NCBI RefSeq assembly: GCF_001487165.1
Contig: NZ_LN913006.1
Coordinates: 2,758,657 to 2,822,656, forward strand
Origin: Blautia massiliensis (ex Durand et al. 2017)
GTDB lineage: Bacteria; Bacillota; Clostridia; Lachnospirales; Lachnospiraceae
Direction: 5' to 3'
Length of the DNA: 64,000 bases
Of this stretch, positions 31,962 through 40,864 are shown piece by piece. Within the stretch, counting starts at the first letter, position 1. Every line of letters starts with the position of its first letter. The position numbers were made by a program, and so were the translations under genes. The notes beneath the pieces were generated by a model. It saw only the letters and a list, made by a program, of their open reading frames with translations, made no database searches and was not told where the DNA came from.

Positions 31962-34724
31962 ATGATTAAAAAGACATTGAAGATCAATGGTGTGGAGCGA
32001 ATCCTTATTCTTGATAAGGATGAGACACTGGCTCAGGTACTTCGTGAGCATCTTCTTCTTACAGGATGTAAGATCGGTTGTGGAGAAGGTCATTGCGGAG
32101 CATGTAATGTTATTATGAACGGAAAAGTTACAAGATCCTGTATTTACAAGATGAGCCGTGTTCCGGACAATGCAGAGATCACAACAATCGAGGGTGTGGG
32201 AACAATTTCTGATATGCATCCGATACAGGTTGCATGGATGGCATATGGATGTGCACAGTGTGGTTTCTGTTCACCAGGTTTTATTATTTCAGCAAAGGTT
32301 CTTCTCGATAATAATCCGAGCCCTACCCGTGAAGAAGTGAGGGACTGGTTTAACAAGCAGCGTAATCTCTGTCGTTGTACAGGTTACAAGCCGCTTATCG
32401 ATGCGACCATGGCGGCAGCAGCAGTTATGCGTGGCGAGATGACTAAAGAAGACCTCGTATTCAAGCAGACAGGTGATTCTATCGTCGGTACAAACTATAT
32501 CCGTCCATCAGCAGCACAGAAGGTAACAGGTACCTGGGATTTCGGTGCAGATGATGCATTAAAGATGCCGGAGGGAACTCTTCGTCTTGCACTTACACAG
32601 GCCAAGGTTTCTCACGCAAATATTCTCAGTATCGATACAACAGAAGCAGAGAGTATGCCGGGAGTTGTTCGTGTTATTACAGCGAAGGACATTAAGGCAG
32701 CAGGCGGAACCAACAAGATCAATGGTCTTGTAATGCTTCCGAAACACAATAAGACAGACGGATTTGAGCGTCCTGTACTCTGCGACGAAAAGATCTTTCA
32801 GTTTGGTGATGCGATTGCGATCGTAGCTGCGGATACAGAAGAACATGCACGTGCAGCAGCAGATGCAGTTAAGGTGGAGATCGAAGAACTTCCTGCATAT
32901 ATGAACGCAATGGATGCAATCGCACCGGATGCAGCAGAGATCCATCCTGGTACTCCAAACGCATTTTTTGAGACAAACTGTATCAAGGGACCGGACTTTG
33001 ACTGGGACAGCATTCCGGATTCACAGCAGGTTGAGATCGAGTCCTACTGTTCACGCCAGCCTCATCTTCACCTTGAGCCGGACTGTGGTTATGGATATAT
33101 TGATGAAGACGGTATGATAACAGTGCATTCCAAATCTATCGGTATACATCTTCATATGCCTATGATCGCAGATGGTATCGGTGTACCAATGGAAAACTTA
33201 AGACTTGTTCAGAACCATGCAGGCGGAACATTTGGTTACAAGTTCTCACCGACAAATGAGGCTCTGATTGGTGCAGCTGTTAAGATTCTGGAACGTCCGG
33301 TATCGCTGGTATTTAATCAGTTCCAGAACATTACTTATACAGGAAAGAGATCTCCTGCATTTATGAATATTAAGCTTGCAGCAGATGAAAATGGTAAACT
33401 CTTAGCACTTTGGGGTAACAACTATGTAGATCACGGTCCATATTCAGAATTTGGCGATCTGCTTACCATGAGACTTTCTCAGTTTACAGGCGCAGGTTAT
33501 GGAATTAATTCTATTTGTAATAAATCAACAACCGTATTTACAAACCATGCATGGGGCTCCGCATTCCGTGCTTATGGTTCACCACAGTCTTATATGGGAT
33601 CTGAGATTGCGATTGACGTGCTGGCAGCTAAGATGGGAATCGATCCGTTTGATATCCGTGAAATGAACTGCTATAAAGAATCAGAGGGCACTACCATCCC
33701 GACAGGTTATCCACCGGAGGTATATTGTGAGGAAGATTTGTTTAAGAAAGCACGTCCATTGTATGAAGCGGCGAAAAAACGTGTTGCCGAAAAGAATGCA
33801 GCTTCTGACGGAAAGATGAAATATGGTATCGGTGTATCTCTTGGAGTATACGGTTGTGGTCTTGATGGTGTTGATACATCAAATGCATTTGCAGAATTAA
33901 ATCCGGATGGAACCGTTACGATGTATGCTGCATGGGAAGATCATGGACAGGGGGCTGATATGGGTGTTCTTGTATCATCTCATGAAACACTGCGTCAGGC
34001 AGGAATCAGACCGGAACAGATTAAACTGGTTATGAATGATACGAAGACATGTCCGAATGCAGGACCTGCAGGAGGATCACGCTCACAGGTTATGTCAGGT
34101 AATGCATGTCGTCTGGCTGCAGAAAATCTTGTAGCAGCAATGAAGAAAGAAGACGGAACATTCCGTACTTATGATGAGATGGTAGCAGAAGGGCTTGCAA
34201 CAAAATATGAAGGTAACTGGGTAACTACATTCTGTGCAGATCATCCGATCGATCAGGATACCGCACAGGGCGATCCATTTGCAACTTATATGTATACTAT
34301 CTTCCTGCCGGAAGTTGCTGTTAATACAGAAACAGGTAAAGTTACCGTTGAGAAATTTACTTGCGTAGCTGACGTAGGTACGATCATGAACAGACTTCTT
34401 GTAGAAGGTAATTTCTATGGTGGTCTTGTACAGGGTATCGGTCTTGCTCTTTCGGAAGATTTTGAAGATTTGAACCATGACACCACTTTGAAGAATTGTG
34501 GTATTCCATATCCAAAGGATGCTCCGGATGATATTGAACTTCACTTCAATGAAACATATCGTCCAAGTGGTCCTTACGGTGCGGCTGGTTGTGGTGAGGC
34601 TCCACTGGATGCTCCACATCCTGCAATCCTGAATGCAATCTTTAATGCGACAGGTGCACGTATTACACGTATCCCTGCCCGTCCGGAAAGGGTTCTTGCA
34701 GCATTAAAAGAACTTGAGAAATAA
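31962..34724 (+). CDS. Molybdopterin-dependent aldehyde oxidoreductase (Mop-like)
   Basis: 920 residues, a single-chain xanthine oxidase-family enzyme without FAD domain, as in Desulfovibrio Mop. First [2Fe-2S] domain: GCKIGCGEGHCGACNVIM and RSC; second: YGCAQCGFCSPGFIISAKVL and NLCRCTGYKPL. The molybdenum domain has GGTFGYKFSP, AFRAYGSPQSYMGSE, NAGPAGGSRSQV and the catalytic Glu in YGAAGCGEAPLDAPHPA. It would oxidise aldehydes or hydroxylate heterocycles with water as oxygen donor, passing electrons to the 2Fe-2S clusters and then to the neighbouring Fe-S protein. Codon choice is optimised, suggesting high expression. Confidence 0.93.
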   Translation: MIKKTLKINGVERILILDKDETLAQVLREHLLLTGCKIGCGEGHCGACNVIMNGKVTRSCIYKMSRVPDNAEITTIEGVGTISDMHPIQVAWMAYGCAQCGFCSPGFIISAKVLLDNNPSPTREEVRDWFNKQRNLCRCTGYKPLIDATMAAAAVMRGEMTKEDLVFKQTGDSIVGTNYIRPSAAQKVTGTWDFGADDALKMPEGTLRLALTQAKVSHANILSIDTTEAESMPGVVRVITAKDIKAAGGTNKINGLVMLPKHNKTDGFERPVLCDEKIFQFGDAIAIVAADTEEHARAAADAVKVEIEELPAYMNAMDAIAPDAAEIHPGTPNAFFETNCIKGPDFDWDSIPDSQQVEIESYCSRQPHLHLEPDCGYGYIDEDGMITVHSKSIGIHLHMPMIADGIGVPMENLRLVQNHAGGTFGYKFSPTNEALIGAAVKILERPVSLVFNQFQNITYTGKRSPAFMNIKLAADENGKLLALWGNNYVDHGPYSEFGDLLTMRLSQFTGAGYGINSICNKSTTVFTNHAWGSAFRAYGSPQSYMGSEIAIDVLAAKMGIDPFDIREMNCYKESEGTTIPTGYPPEVYCEEDLFKKARPLYEAAKKRVAEKNAASDGKMKYGIGVSLGVYGCGLDGVDTSNAFAELNPDGTVTMYAAWEDHGQGADMGVLVSSHETLRQAGIRPEQIKLVMNDTKTCPNAGPAGGSRSQVMSGNACRLAAENLVAAMKKEDGTFRTYDEMVAEGLATKYEGNWVTTFCADHPIDQDTAQGDPFATYMYTIFLPEVAVNTETGKVTVEKFTCVADVGTIMNRLLVEGNFYGGLVQGIGLALSEDFEDLNHDTTLKNCGIPYPKDAPDDIELHFNETYRPSGPYGAAGCGEAPLDAPHPAILNAIFNATGARITRIPARPERVLAALKELEK

Positions 34725-34774
34725 GCTTAATTCATAATGTGGTTGGAGTAAAAGCTGCCAACTGCGATATAATC

Positions 34775-34800
34775 AGGGGAGACGGGAAACTGCCTCCCCT
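34775..34800 (+). promoter_or_regulatory. Intergenic hairpin after the oxidoreductase
   Basis: AGGGGAG (34775-34781) pairs with CTCCCCT (34794-34800), loop of 12. There is no long T-run, only TTTACAG, so it may attenuate transcription or stabilise the oxidoreductase mRNA end and set different levels for the following genes. Confidence 0.5.
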
Positions 34801-34825
34801 TTACAGACGAAAGGAGTATCAGGTT

Positions 34826-37120
34826 ATGACATACATACAGGAGAGGGGTTCTACTCACGTTTATCATGTAAATCGAATGTCAAAAGAAGAGATGGATCAT
34901 ATGATCAGTCTCTGCGTCCATGAACAGCCGGCCTACTGTGTTGCAGCCTGTCCTTTCAAAATGGATACAAAAGAGATGCTGTATTATGCTGCAAAAGGAA
35001 ATTTTAAGAAAGCGTTGGCAATTTATGAGAAAATTACACCATTTCCAATGATTCTCTGTGATGGATGTACGGCACCTTGCGAAGATAATTGCAAGCTTTG
35101 TGAACTTGGTGATGGTGTCTCCATACGAGAAGTAGAACGTGCGATTGTCCGGTATGGAGAACCGGGAAGACGAAGCAGTGTATTTCGCATGAGAAAGAAG
35201 AAAAGGGCAGCAATCTTTGGTTCTGGATTATTTCCACTGTTTCTTGCAGGGGAACTGGAAAAGAAAATGTATCCTACGACAATTTATTGTAAGGAAGAAG
35301 ATTATGAAAGCTATATTGCAGCGGCAGCCGGACATCTTTTGGAATCAGACCGCAGCAATGAAGCGAAACGTCTGAAATCTATGGATCTTTCTTTTGAATT
35401 TGGATGCAGTTTGAATCTTTCGTTTATCAGAGAAAAAATGGAACTGGCAGATGTGGTATGCGCATCAGAAGAAGTGGCAAAAATGTTAGCTCCGGAAGAA
35501 GCAGCAGATGTCGAGATTATGTTAAGAGAACAGGCAAAGATTGTCAGCGGACCTGCGGAATCTGTGATGGATGCGGCTTTTGCCGCAAAGCGGGCAGCTT
35601 TGACAGTGGATCTTCTGGTACAGAATTTATCGCCGCACAGCAACAGAGGCAGTGAAGGAGCAGTGACTACCAAGCTTTATACGAACATGGAAGGAATCCA
35701 TGGATCGAATAAGATTTTCTGTGGTCAGGATGGGTATTCAAAAGAAGAAGCTGTAGAAGAAGCAAAACGATGTATTCAGTGTCATTGTGACGAATGCATG
35801 AAAGGCTGTGTGTATTTAAGTGAATATCAAAAACATCCGGGTTTATTAGCCCGTGAGATCTATAATAATACGCAGATTATCATGGGAGATCATCCGATGA
35901 ACAAACCGATGAATGCCTGTGCCCTCTGTGGACAGTGTACGGTGATCTGTCCGAATGGATTTGATATGAGTCAGGTGTGTAAGTCAGCAAGAGAAAATAT
36001 GGTATCCACAGATAAGATGCCGCTGGCGCCACATGAATTTGCACTGATGGACATGTTATTTTCAAATTCAGAGGCTTTTTTGAGCAGACTCCAGCCGGGA
36101 TATGAAACTTGCAGATATGTATTTTTCCCGGGCTGTCAGGCAGGTGCGATAGCGCCGGATGTGGTTATACAGGCATACGAAGATTTAAGTAATCGGGTAG
36201 CTGGAGGCGTTGCTCTGATGCTGGGATGCTGTGGTGCAATCAGCGAATGGGCGGGCCGCTATGAAATGACAGAAAAAGTAAATGAGCAGCTGAAACAGGA
36301 ACTAGCCAAGCTTGGTGATCCGATCATCATAGCAGGTTGTCCAACCTGTATGAAGCAGCTAAAAGAAAGTATTGGAGCGCATGTTATAGGAATCTGGGAA
36401 ATTTTGAGAAAAATCGGACTTCCACAGCAGGCGAAAGGACTGGAGATACCGGTTGCCATACATGATGCCTGTGGTGCCAGAGGGGATGCACAGACACAGG
36501 ATATTATAAGAGAACTTTTGTTGGATATGGGATGTACCGTTGAAGATACAGAATATTCCAGAGATTTGTCTCCATGTTGTGGATATGGAGGTCTGACGGC
36601 ATATGCCAATAAAGATATGGCAGCGAAAATGACAGAAAAGTGTCTGGAACGTTCCGATGCACCATATATTACATACTGCATGGCATGCAGAGACCGATTT
36701 GCCAGAGAGGGAAGAGAATCCAGACATATCATGGAACTTCTGTATGGTGCAAATGCCAGCAACATGCCTGATATCAGTGAGAAACGCTACAACAGGCTCA
36801 TATTGAAACAGACACTTTTAAAAAACATCTGGAATGAGGAACCGATCATGGAGAAAAAAGACTATACTGTTGCCTATACAGAAGAGGCAATCCATATGAT
36901 GGATGAGCGCATGATACTGAAAAGTGATGTGGAACGTGTGTTATCAGATTACAGAGAAAATCAGGAAGCAATCCTGGATGAAGAAACAAAAGAACTGGTG
37001 ACAAGAAGCAGACTGGGAAATGTCACATTCTGGGTGCGGTTTGTGGAAACAGAAGACGGATATCTGGTACACAGAGCATACAGTCATCGAATGAATATTA
37101 TGAAAAGGGTGGGACAGTAA
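34826..37120 (+). CDS. Dicluster Fe-S / CCG-domain electron-transfer protein (degenerate pyridine nucleotide-disulfide oxidoreductase)
   Basis: 764 residues from ATG 34826 (ribosome site AAAGGAG); the frame from 34739 is not homologous. Order: N-terminal DPYD/GltD-like Fe-S domain (CVAACPFKM, LCDGCTAPCEDNCKLCELGD); a degenerate Rossmann stretch (AAIFGSGLFPLFLAGELEKK) that has lost the usual GxGxxG spacing; a 2[4Fe-4S] ferredoxin (CIQCHCDECMKGC, CALCGQCTVICPNGF); two heterodisulfide-reductase-type CCG domains (FFPGCQAGAIAP, LGCCGAISEW; DACGARGDAQ, LSPCCGYGGL, TYCMACRDRF); and a C-terminal helical part. It probably accepts electrons from the aldehyde oxidoreductase. Stop overlaps the next start (TAATG). 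Confidence 0.88.
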   Translation: MTYIQERGSTHVYHVNRMSKEEMDHMISLCVHEQPAYCVAACPFKMDTKEMLYYAAKGNFKKALAIYEKITPFPMILCDGCTAPCEDNCKLCELGDGVSIREVERAIVRYGEPGRRSSVFRMRKKKRAAIFGSGLFPLFLAGELEKKMYPTTIYCKEEDYESYIAAAAGHLLESDRSNEAKRLKSMDLSFEFGCSLNLSFIREKMELADVVCASEEVAKMLAPEEAADVEIMLREQAKIVSGPAESVMDAAFAAKRAALTVDLLVQNLSPHSNRGSEGAVTTKLYTNMEGIHGSNKIFCGQDGYSKEEAVEEAKRCIQCHCDECMKGCVYLSEYQKHPGLLAREIYNNTQIIMGDHPMNKPMNACALCGQCTVICPNGFDMSQVCKSARENMVSTDKMPLAPHEFALMDMLFSNSEAFLSRLQPGYETCRYVFFPGCQAGAIAPDVVIQAYEDLSNRVAGGVALMLGCCGAISEWAGRYEMTEKVNEQLKQELAKLGDPIIIAGCPTCMKQLKESIGAHVIGIWEILRKIGLPQQAKGLEIPVAIHDACGARGDAQTQDIIRELLLDMGCTVEDTEYSRDLSPCCGYGGLTAYANKDMAAKMTEKCLERSDAPYITYCMACRDRFAREGRESRHIMELLYGANASNMPDISEKRYNRLILKQTLLKNIWNEEPIMEKKDYTVAYTEEAIHMMDERMILKSDVERVLSDYRENQEAILDEETKELVTRSRLGNVTFWVRFVETEDGYLVHRAYSHRMNIMKRVGQ

Positions 37121-37341
37121 TGGCAGTAGAGAGAACATATTATACGATTGATCCGGAAGGAAAGCTGACCTGCATGAAATGTAAGGTTCCTCTTGTAAAA
37201 GGAAAAGCAAAATTTATGTATCTGGAAAATGGATTTCCTGTGGAAATGCCTGTCTGCCCAAAGTGTGGGTTTGTGTATGTTCCGGAAGAACTCGCACTTG
37301 GAAAAGTGCTCGCGGTGGAGCGTGCACTGGAGGATAAATAG
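37120..37341 (+). CDS. Small two-CxxC protein (DVU_1557 redox family)
   Basis: 73 residues with two CxxC pairs, LTCMKCKVPLVKGK and MPVCPKCGFVYVPEELALGK, forming a rubredoxin-like or zinc-ribbon knuckle. Members of this family sit between the dicluster protein and methyltransferase in DVU_1551-1559-type loci. Iron-binding redox protein or structural zinc cannot be told apart from sequence. Overlaps its upstream gene by one base and abuts the next. Confidence 0.8.
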   Translation: MAVERTYYTIDPEGKLTCMKCKVPLVKGKAKFMYLENGFPVEMPVCPKCGFVYVPEELALGKVLAVERALEDK

Positions 37342-37875
37342 ATGAACAGGCATCCGGGAGGGGAAGCGCAGACGCTTCATCTTCTGGAGAACATAGAATG
37401 GAAAAAAGAAATGAAAGCACTGGATCTTGGAGCAGGAGAAGGAGACACGGTACGAATCCTGAAATCATTTGGGCTGGAAGCACATGGCGTGGATCTTTTC
37501 CCACGGGGCAGTGATGTGGAAATAGGCGATTTTCTGCATTTGCAGTATTCATCAGACAGTATAGATCTTTGCATCAGCCAGTGTGCATTTTTTGTCAGCA
37601 GAGATCAGAAAAATGCACTATCTGAATGTTGGCGTGTTTTGAAAAAGGGAGGTTTTCTATTATTGTCAGATCTGGATACTGGAAATCTTTCAGAAATGGC
37701 AGAACAGACAGGATTTACCATTCTCCGGCAGGAGGATCAGACGTTACTTTGGCGGGAATATTATCTGGAAGCAATCTGGAATGATTCGTTCTGCTGCGAA
37801 GAGTATAAGATTCTGCAGAAAGAATATAAAGGAAAGAAGCTGCGCTATACCATGTTGGTTGGCAGAAAGGAGTAG
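37342..37875 (+). CDS. SAM-dependent methyltransferase (DVU_1556 family)
   Basis: 177 residues. Class I methyltransferase motifs: MKALDLGAGEGDTVRILKSF (motif I), HGVDLFPRGSD, CISQCAFFVSRDQKNAL, ECWRVLKKGGFLLLSDL. N-terminal MNRHPGGEAQTLHLL is characteristic of this subfamily. It starts directly at the previous stop. With a radical SAM protein, a CoA ligase and a Cys-rich protein around it, it might modify a small molecule or the cofactor; substrate unknown. Confidence 0.85.
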   Translation: MNRHPGGEAQTLHLLENIEWKKEMKALDLGAGEGDTVRILKSFGLEAHGVDLFPRGSDVEIGDFLHLQYSSDSIDLCISQCAFFVSRDQKNALSECWRVLKKGGFLLLSDLDTGNLSEMAEQTGFTILRQEDQTLLWREYYLEAIWNDSFCCEEYKILQKEYKGKKLRYTMLVGRKE

Positions 37876-37878
37876 CAC

Positions 37879-38313
37879 ATGGATCTTTATGAAAGAATCA
37901 TAGAACTTAGCAGTATGGGTTATCATTGCTCACAAATGGTTATGATTATGACACTGGAAGCCATAGGTGAGGAAAATCCACAGCTTGTAAAGGCTTTGGG
38001 AGGTCTTGGCGGTGGCATTGGTTACTGTGGAGATACCTGTGGCTGCTTGACAGGAGGAGCCTGTGCGATAGGTTTGTTCCTTGGCAATCTGGCTCCGCAG
38101 GAGAAAGAAGATATACAGATGAAACCGGCTGTGCAGGAATTATATCAGTGGTTCCATAAGAAGACCGAAGAAGAATTTGGTGCTTTTTATTGTAAGGATA
38201 TCACTTCTAATTTGGATTGGGGAGTGATTATGGAGCAATGTCCTGCGCTGATTGCAGATACTTATACGAAAGTGATAGAAATACTGACAGAACGGGGAAT
38301 ATTGGAACTATGA
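37879..38313 (+). CDS. C-GCAxxG-C-C family protein (DVU_1555 type)
   Basis: 144 residues. Conserved cysteines: SSMGYHCSQMV, then CGDTCGCLTGGACAIGLFLGN (the GCxxGG core), then FGAFYCKDI and IMEQCP. Family proteins are thought to bind an Fe-S cluster or metal through these Cys and are often linked to redox or selenium/molybdenum genes. Overlaps the radical SAM gene (ATGA), so the two are coupled and may physically interact. Confidence 0.85.
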   Translation: MDLYERIIELSSMGYHCSQMVMIMTLEAIGEENPQLVKALGGLGGGIGYCGDTCGCLTGGACAIGLFLGNLAPQEKEDIQMKPAVQELYQWFHKKTEEEFGAFYCKDITSNLDWGVIMEQCPALIADTYTKVIEILTERGILEL

Positions 38314-39635
38314 TTACGCTGGGTAAAACAAAAAGTGTATGCCCGATATGTATGAAAGTACTTACGGCAAAAAAATGTATTGGTGAAGATGGCATTTATC
38401 TGGTGAAAGAATGTGATATCCACGGAAAGTTTCAGACACTGATCTGGGAAGGAACGGCAGCAGAGTATCTTTCCTGGGGAAGAGAAAACCTGTCTGCGGA
38501 GACTCCGGTAAATCCCAAAATCAAAGAGAAATCCTGCCCGGATAATTGTGGACTCTGTGAGGAGCACGAACGAAAAGGCTGTTGTATGATACTGGAAGTG
38601 ACAAAGCGCTGCAATATGCACTGCCCGGTCTGCTTTGCTTCGGCAGGAGAATGTCTGGAAAACGGTGATCTTTCAATTGATGAAATAGAAAAGCAATATG
38701 ATTTTCTGATGGATCATGGAGGACCATTCAATATTCAGCTCTCAGGTGGAGAACCAACCATGCGGGAGGATCTTCCGGAGATCATACGTATGGGAAGAGA
38801 AAAAGGGTTTACATTTTTTCAATTGAATACCAATGGAATCCGTCTTGCGCAGGAAGCAGGATATGCCAGAAAACTAAAAAAAGCAGGACTGAATACAGTA
38901 TTTCTTCAGTTTGACGGTGTCACAGATGATGTGTATCAGACATTGCGCGGACGCTCTATGATAGAACTGAAAGAAAAGGCTGTGTTAAACTGTTCGGAAG
39001 CGGAACTGGGAATTGCCCTGGTACCTGTCATTGCGCCAGGAGTAAATGACATGCAGGTTGGAGATATTCTGAAGTTTGCGATGGATCATATGCCATTTGT
39101 AAGAGGAGTACATTTCCAGCCGATCAGCTATTTTGGCAGATGTTCTCAGCAGCGTCCACAAGCTCCGATTACCATACCAAAGATGTTGAAGCTGATCGAG
39201 GAACAGACTGACGGGCTTATGAAAAGCAAGGATTTCGCCGGTGGTGGAGCAGAGAATCCATACTGTTCTTTTCATGCAAGTTATCTGAAAAAAGGTGAGG
39301 GGGAACTGAAACTTTTGGAAAAGAAATCAGGCAGAGGATGTTGTTGTACTACCAGCGATAATTCCAGACAGTATGTGGAAAATCAGTGGAGCTATAGCAC
39401 AAAAAAATTTGATGATGGAGAAATGACACAGACAGATGCGCTGGATGAATTCCTGATCCGGGTTCATAATGAAACTTTTGCAGTATCAGGGATGATTTTT
39501 CAGGATGCATGGAATCTGGATCTTGAACGTCTGAAAAGATGTTATATCTGCGAGGTGGATTCTGATTATGGAATGGTGCCGTTTTGTGCATATAATCTGA
39601 CGAATTCGAAAGGAATATATTTATACAGAAAGTGA
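38310..39635 (+). CDS. trsS: Radical SAM protein TrsS (Tes/MJ0619-like)
   Basis: 441 residues from ATG 38310; longer frame is not homologous. N-terminal Cys pairs (VCPICMKVLTAKKC, CDIHGKF, CPDNCGLCEEH) precede the radical SAM motif VTKRCNMHCPVCFASAGE (Cx3Cx2C) and the SAM-contacting SGGEPTMREDLPEIIRMG. This layout is shared with the MJ0619/tetraether synthase (Tes) branch, which makes C-C bonds at unactivated carbons or methylates pterin precursors. A C-terminal SGRGCCCTTSDNS offers extra cluster ligands. TrsS relatives are selenoproteins in some genomes; no in-frame TGA is present here, so this is a Cys version. Reaction unknown. Confidence 0.85.
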   Translation: MITLGKTKSVCPICMKVLTAKKCIGEDGIYLVKECDIHGKFQTLIWEGTAAEYLSWGRENLSAETPVNPKIKEKSCPDNCGLCEEHERKGCCMILEVTKRCNMHCPVCFASAGECLENGDLSIDEIEKQYDFLMDHGGPFNIQLSGGEPTMREDLPEIIRMGREKGFTFFQLNTNGIRLAQEAGYARKLKKAGLNTVFLQFDGVTDDVYQTLRGRSMIELKEKAVLNCSEAELGIALVPVIAPGVNDMQVGDILKFAMDHMPFVRGVHFQPISYFGRCSQQRPQAPITIPKMLKLIEEQTDGLMKSKDFAGGGAENPYCSFHASYLKKGEGELKLLEKKSGRGCCCTTSDNSRQYVENQWSYSTKKFDDGEMTQTDALDEFLIRVHNETFAVSGMIFQDAWNLDLERLKRCYICEVDSDYGMVPFCAYNLTNSKGIYLYRK

Positions 39636-40831
39636 AACGATCGAATATAGATGCAATGATCTGTAAGCAGGAAGGTATTACAGAGATTACAAGAGATGAA
39701 ATACACAGAATACAGCTGGAGAAATTAAATATTGTACTGAAGAGAGAGAAAGAACGAGAGGGTTTTTACCGAGATTTGCCGGAAAGACTGGAAAGCCTGA
39801 TAGATTTGAGAAGCCTTCCTTTTACGACAGAAACAGATCTGGCACGAGATGGAGGCAGGATGCTGCTTTGCTCCCAGGGGGAAGTACAGAAAGTGATATC
39901 AGAACAGACAAGCGGAACTACCGGTGCCGGTAAACGTGTATTCTATACAGAGGGAGACTGTGAACACACCATAGAACTTTTTATGGCAGGTCTGGGTGAA
40001 TTTATTTATCCTGGAAGTATAACGATGGTGGCTATGCCATTTTCAGGTCCTTTTGGATTAGGAGAACTGATCGCGGAGGCAATCAGACGTCTGGGAGCAA
40101 AACCTCTTTCAACCGGGACAGGAAGAACTTATGGCGAACTGAACAGGATTCTGGAAGAGGAGCAGCCGGATACGTATGTGGGAATGCCGACGGCATTGCT
40201 GTCCATGCTTCGAATGTGCGGAAAAGGCAGTATAAAAAGAGCACTGGTATCCGGAGATGCCTGTCCGAAAACTGTCATGAAAGCAATCGAAGAAATTCTG
40301 CAAACACGACTTTGGCCGCACTATGGTTCCAGAGAGATGGGGCTTGGAGGTGCCATTTGCTGCACGGCGCATGAGGGCATGCATATGCGGGAAAACCATT
40401 GTATTACAGAGATTATAGATGAGAACGGAAATGTGCTGCCGGACGGTAAATGGGGAGAACTGGTGATTACAACCATTGGAATGGAAGCACAGCCGTTGAT
40501 TCGATATCGAACCGGTGACTGGTCAAGGATCATTCCAGGAAGATGCCTCTGTGGAAGTGAAATAAAACGCCTGGACTTTGTAAAGCGGATGGATCCATTG
40601 GGAAGTATCAGAGAGATGGATGAATTACTGTTTGAGATTCCGGAACTGGTAGATTATTGTGTGAAAATTGTAGATGGAAAAAAGGAAATTACAGCGCTTT
40701 TTACATCGGACAATGGAGAAGAACGAATCAGGAGTGTTTTGGAAGAGAAGGATATTCGTTCATGGAACTGCAAAAAAGCAAAGTGGGAAGATGGGGCGCT
40801 GTATCCTGGCAAACGAGTTACAAGGCAGTGA
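39632..40831 (+). CDS. AMP-dependent CoA ligase, PaaK-like (DVU_1553 family)
   Basis: 399 residues from GTG 39632, which overlaps the TrsS stop (GTGA). Adenylate-forming signatures: SEQTSGTTGAGKRVFYTEGD (P-loop), WPHYGSREMGLGGAICC, and RYRTGDWSRIIPGRCLCGSE with KRLDFVKR (hinge region). Similar to phenylacetate-CoA ligases. It would activate a carboxylic acid, possibly the product of the aldehyde oxidoreductase, to an adenylate or CoA thioester. Last gene of the operon, ended by a perfect hairpin. Confidence 0.88.
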   Translation: MKRSNIDAMICKQEGITEITRDEIHRIQLEKLNIVLKREKEREGFYRDLPERLESLIDLRSLPFTTETDLARDGGRMLLCSQGEVQKVISEQTSGTTGAGKRVFYTEGDCEHTIELFMAGLGEFIYPGSITMVAMPFSGPFGLGELIAEAIRRLGAKPLSTGTGRTYGELNRILEEEQPDTYVGMPTALLSMLRMCGKGSIKRALVSGDACPKTVMKAIEEILQTRLWPHYGSREMGLGGAICCTAHEGMHMRENHCITEIIDENGNVLPDGKWGELVITTIGMEAQPLIRYRTGDWSRIIPGRCLCGSEIKRLDFVKRMDPLGSIREMDELLFEIPELVDYCVKIVDGKKEITALFTSDNGEERIRSVLEEKDIRSWNCKKAKWEDGALYPGKRVTRQ

Positions 40832-40862
40832 TTTCGTGGTATCATGGAATCACTGCCTTGCC
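40821..40862. terminator. Bidirectional terminator between the CoA ligase and DUF5714 genes
   Basis: CAAGGCAGTGATT (40821-40833) and AATCACTGCCTTG (40848-40860) form a perfect 13-bp stem. The left arm contains the ligase stop codon, and the stem lies just before the convergent DUF5714 stop. Confidence 0.75.
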
Positions 40863-40864
40863 TG

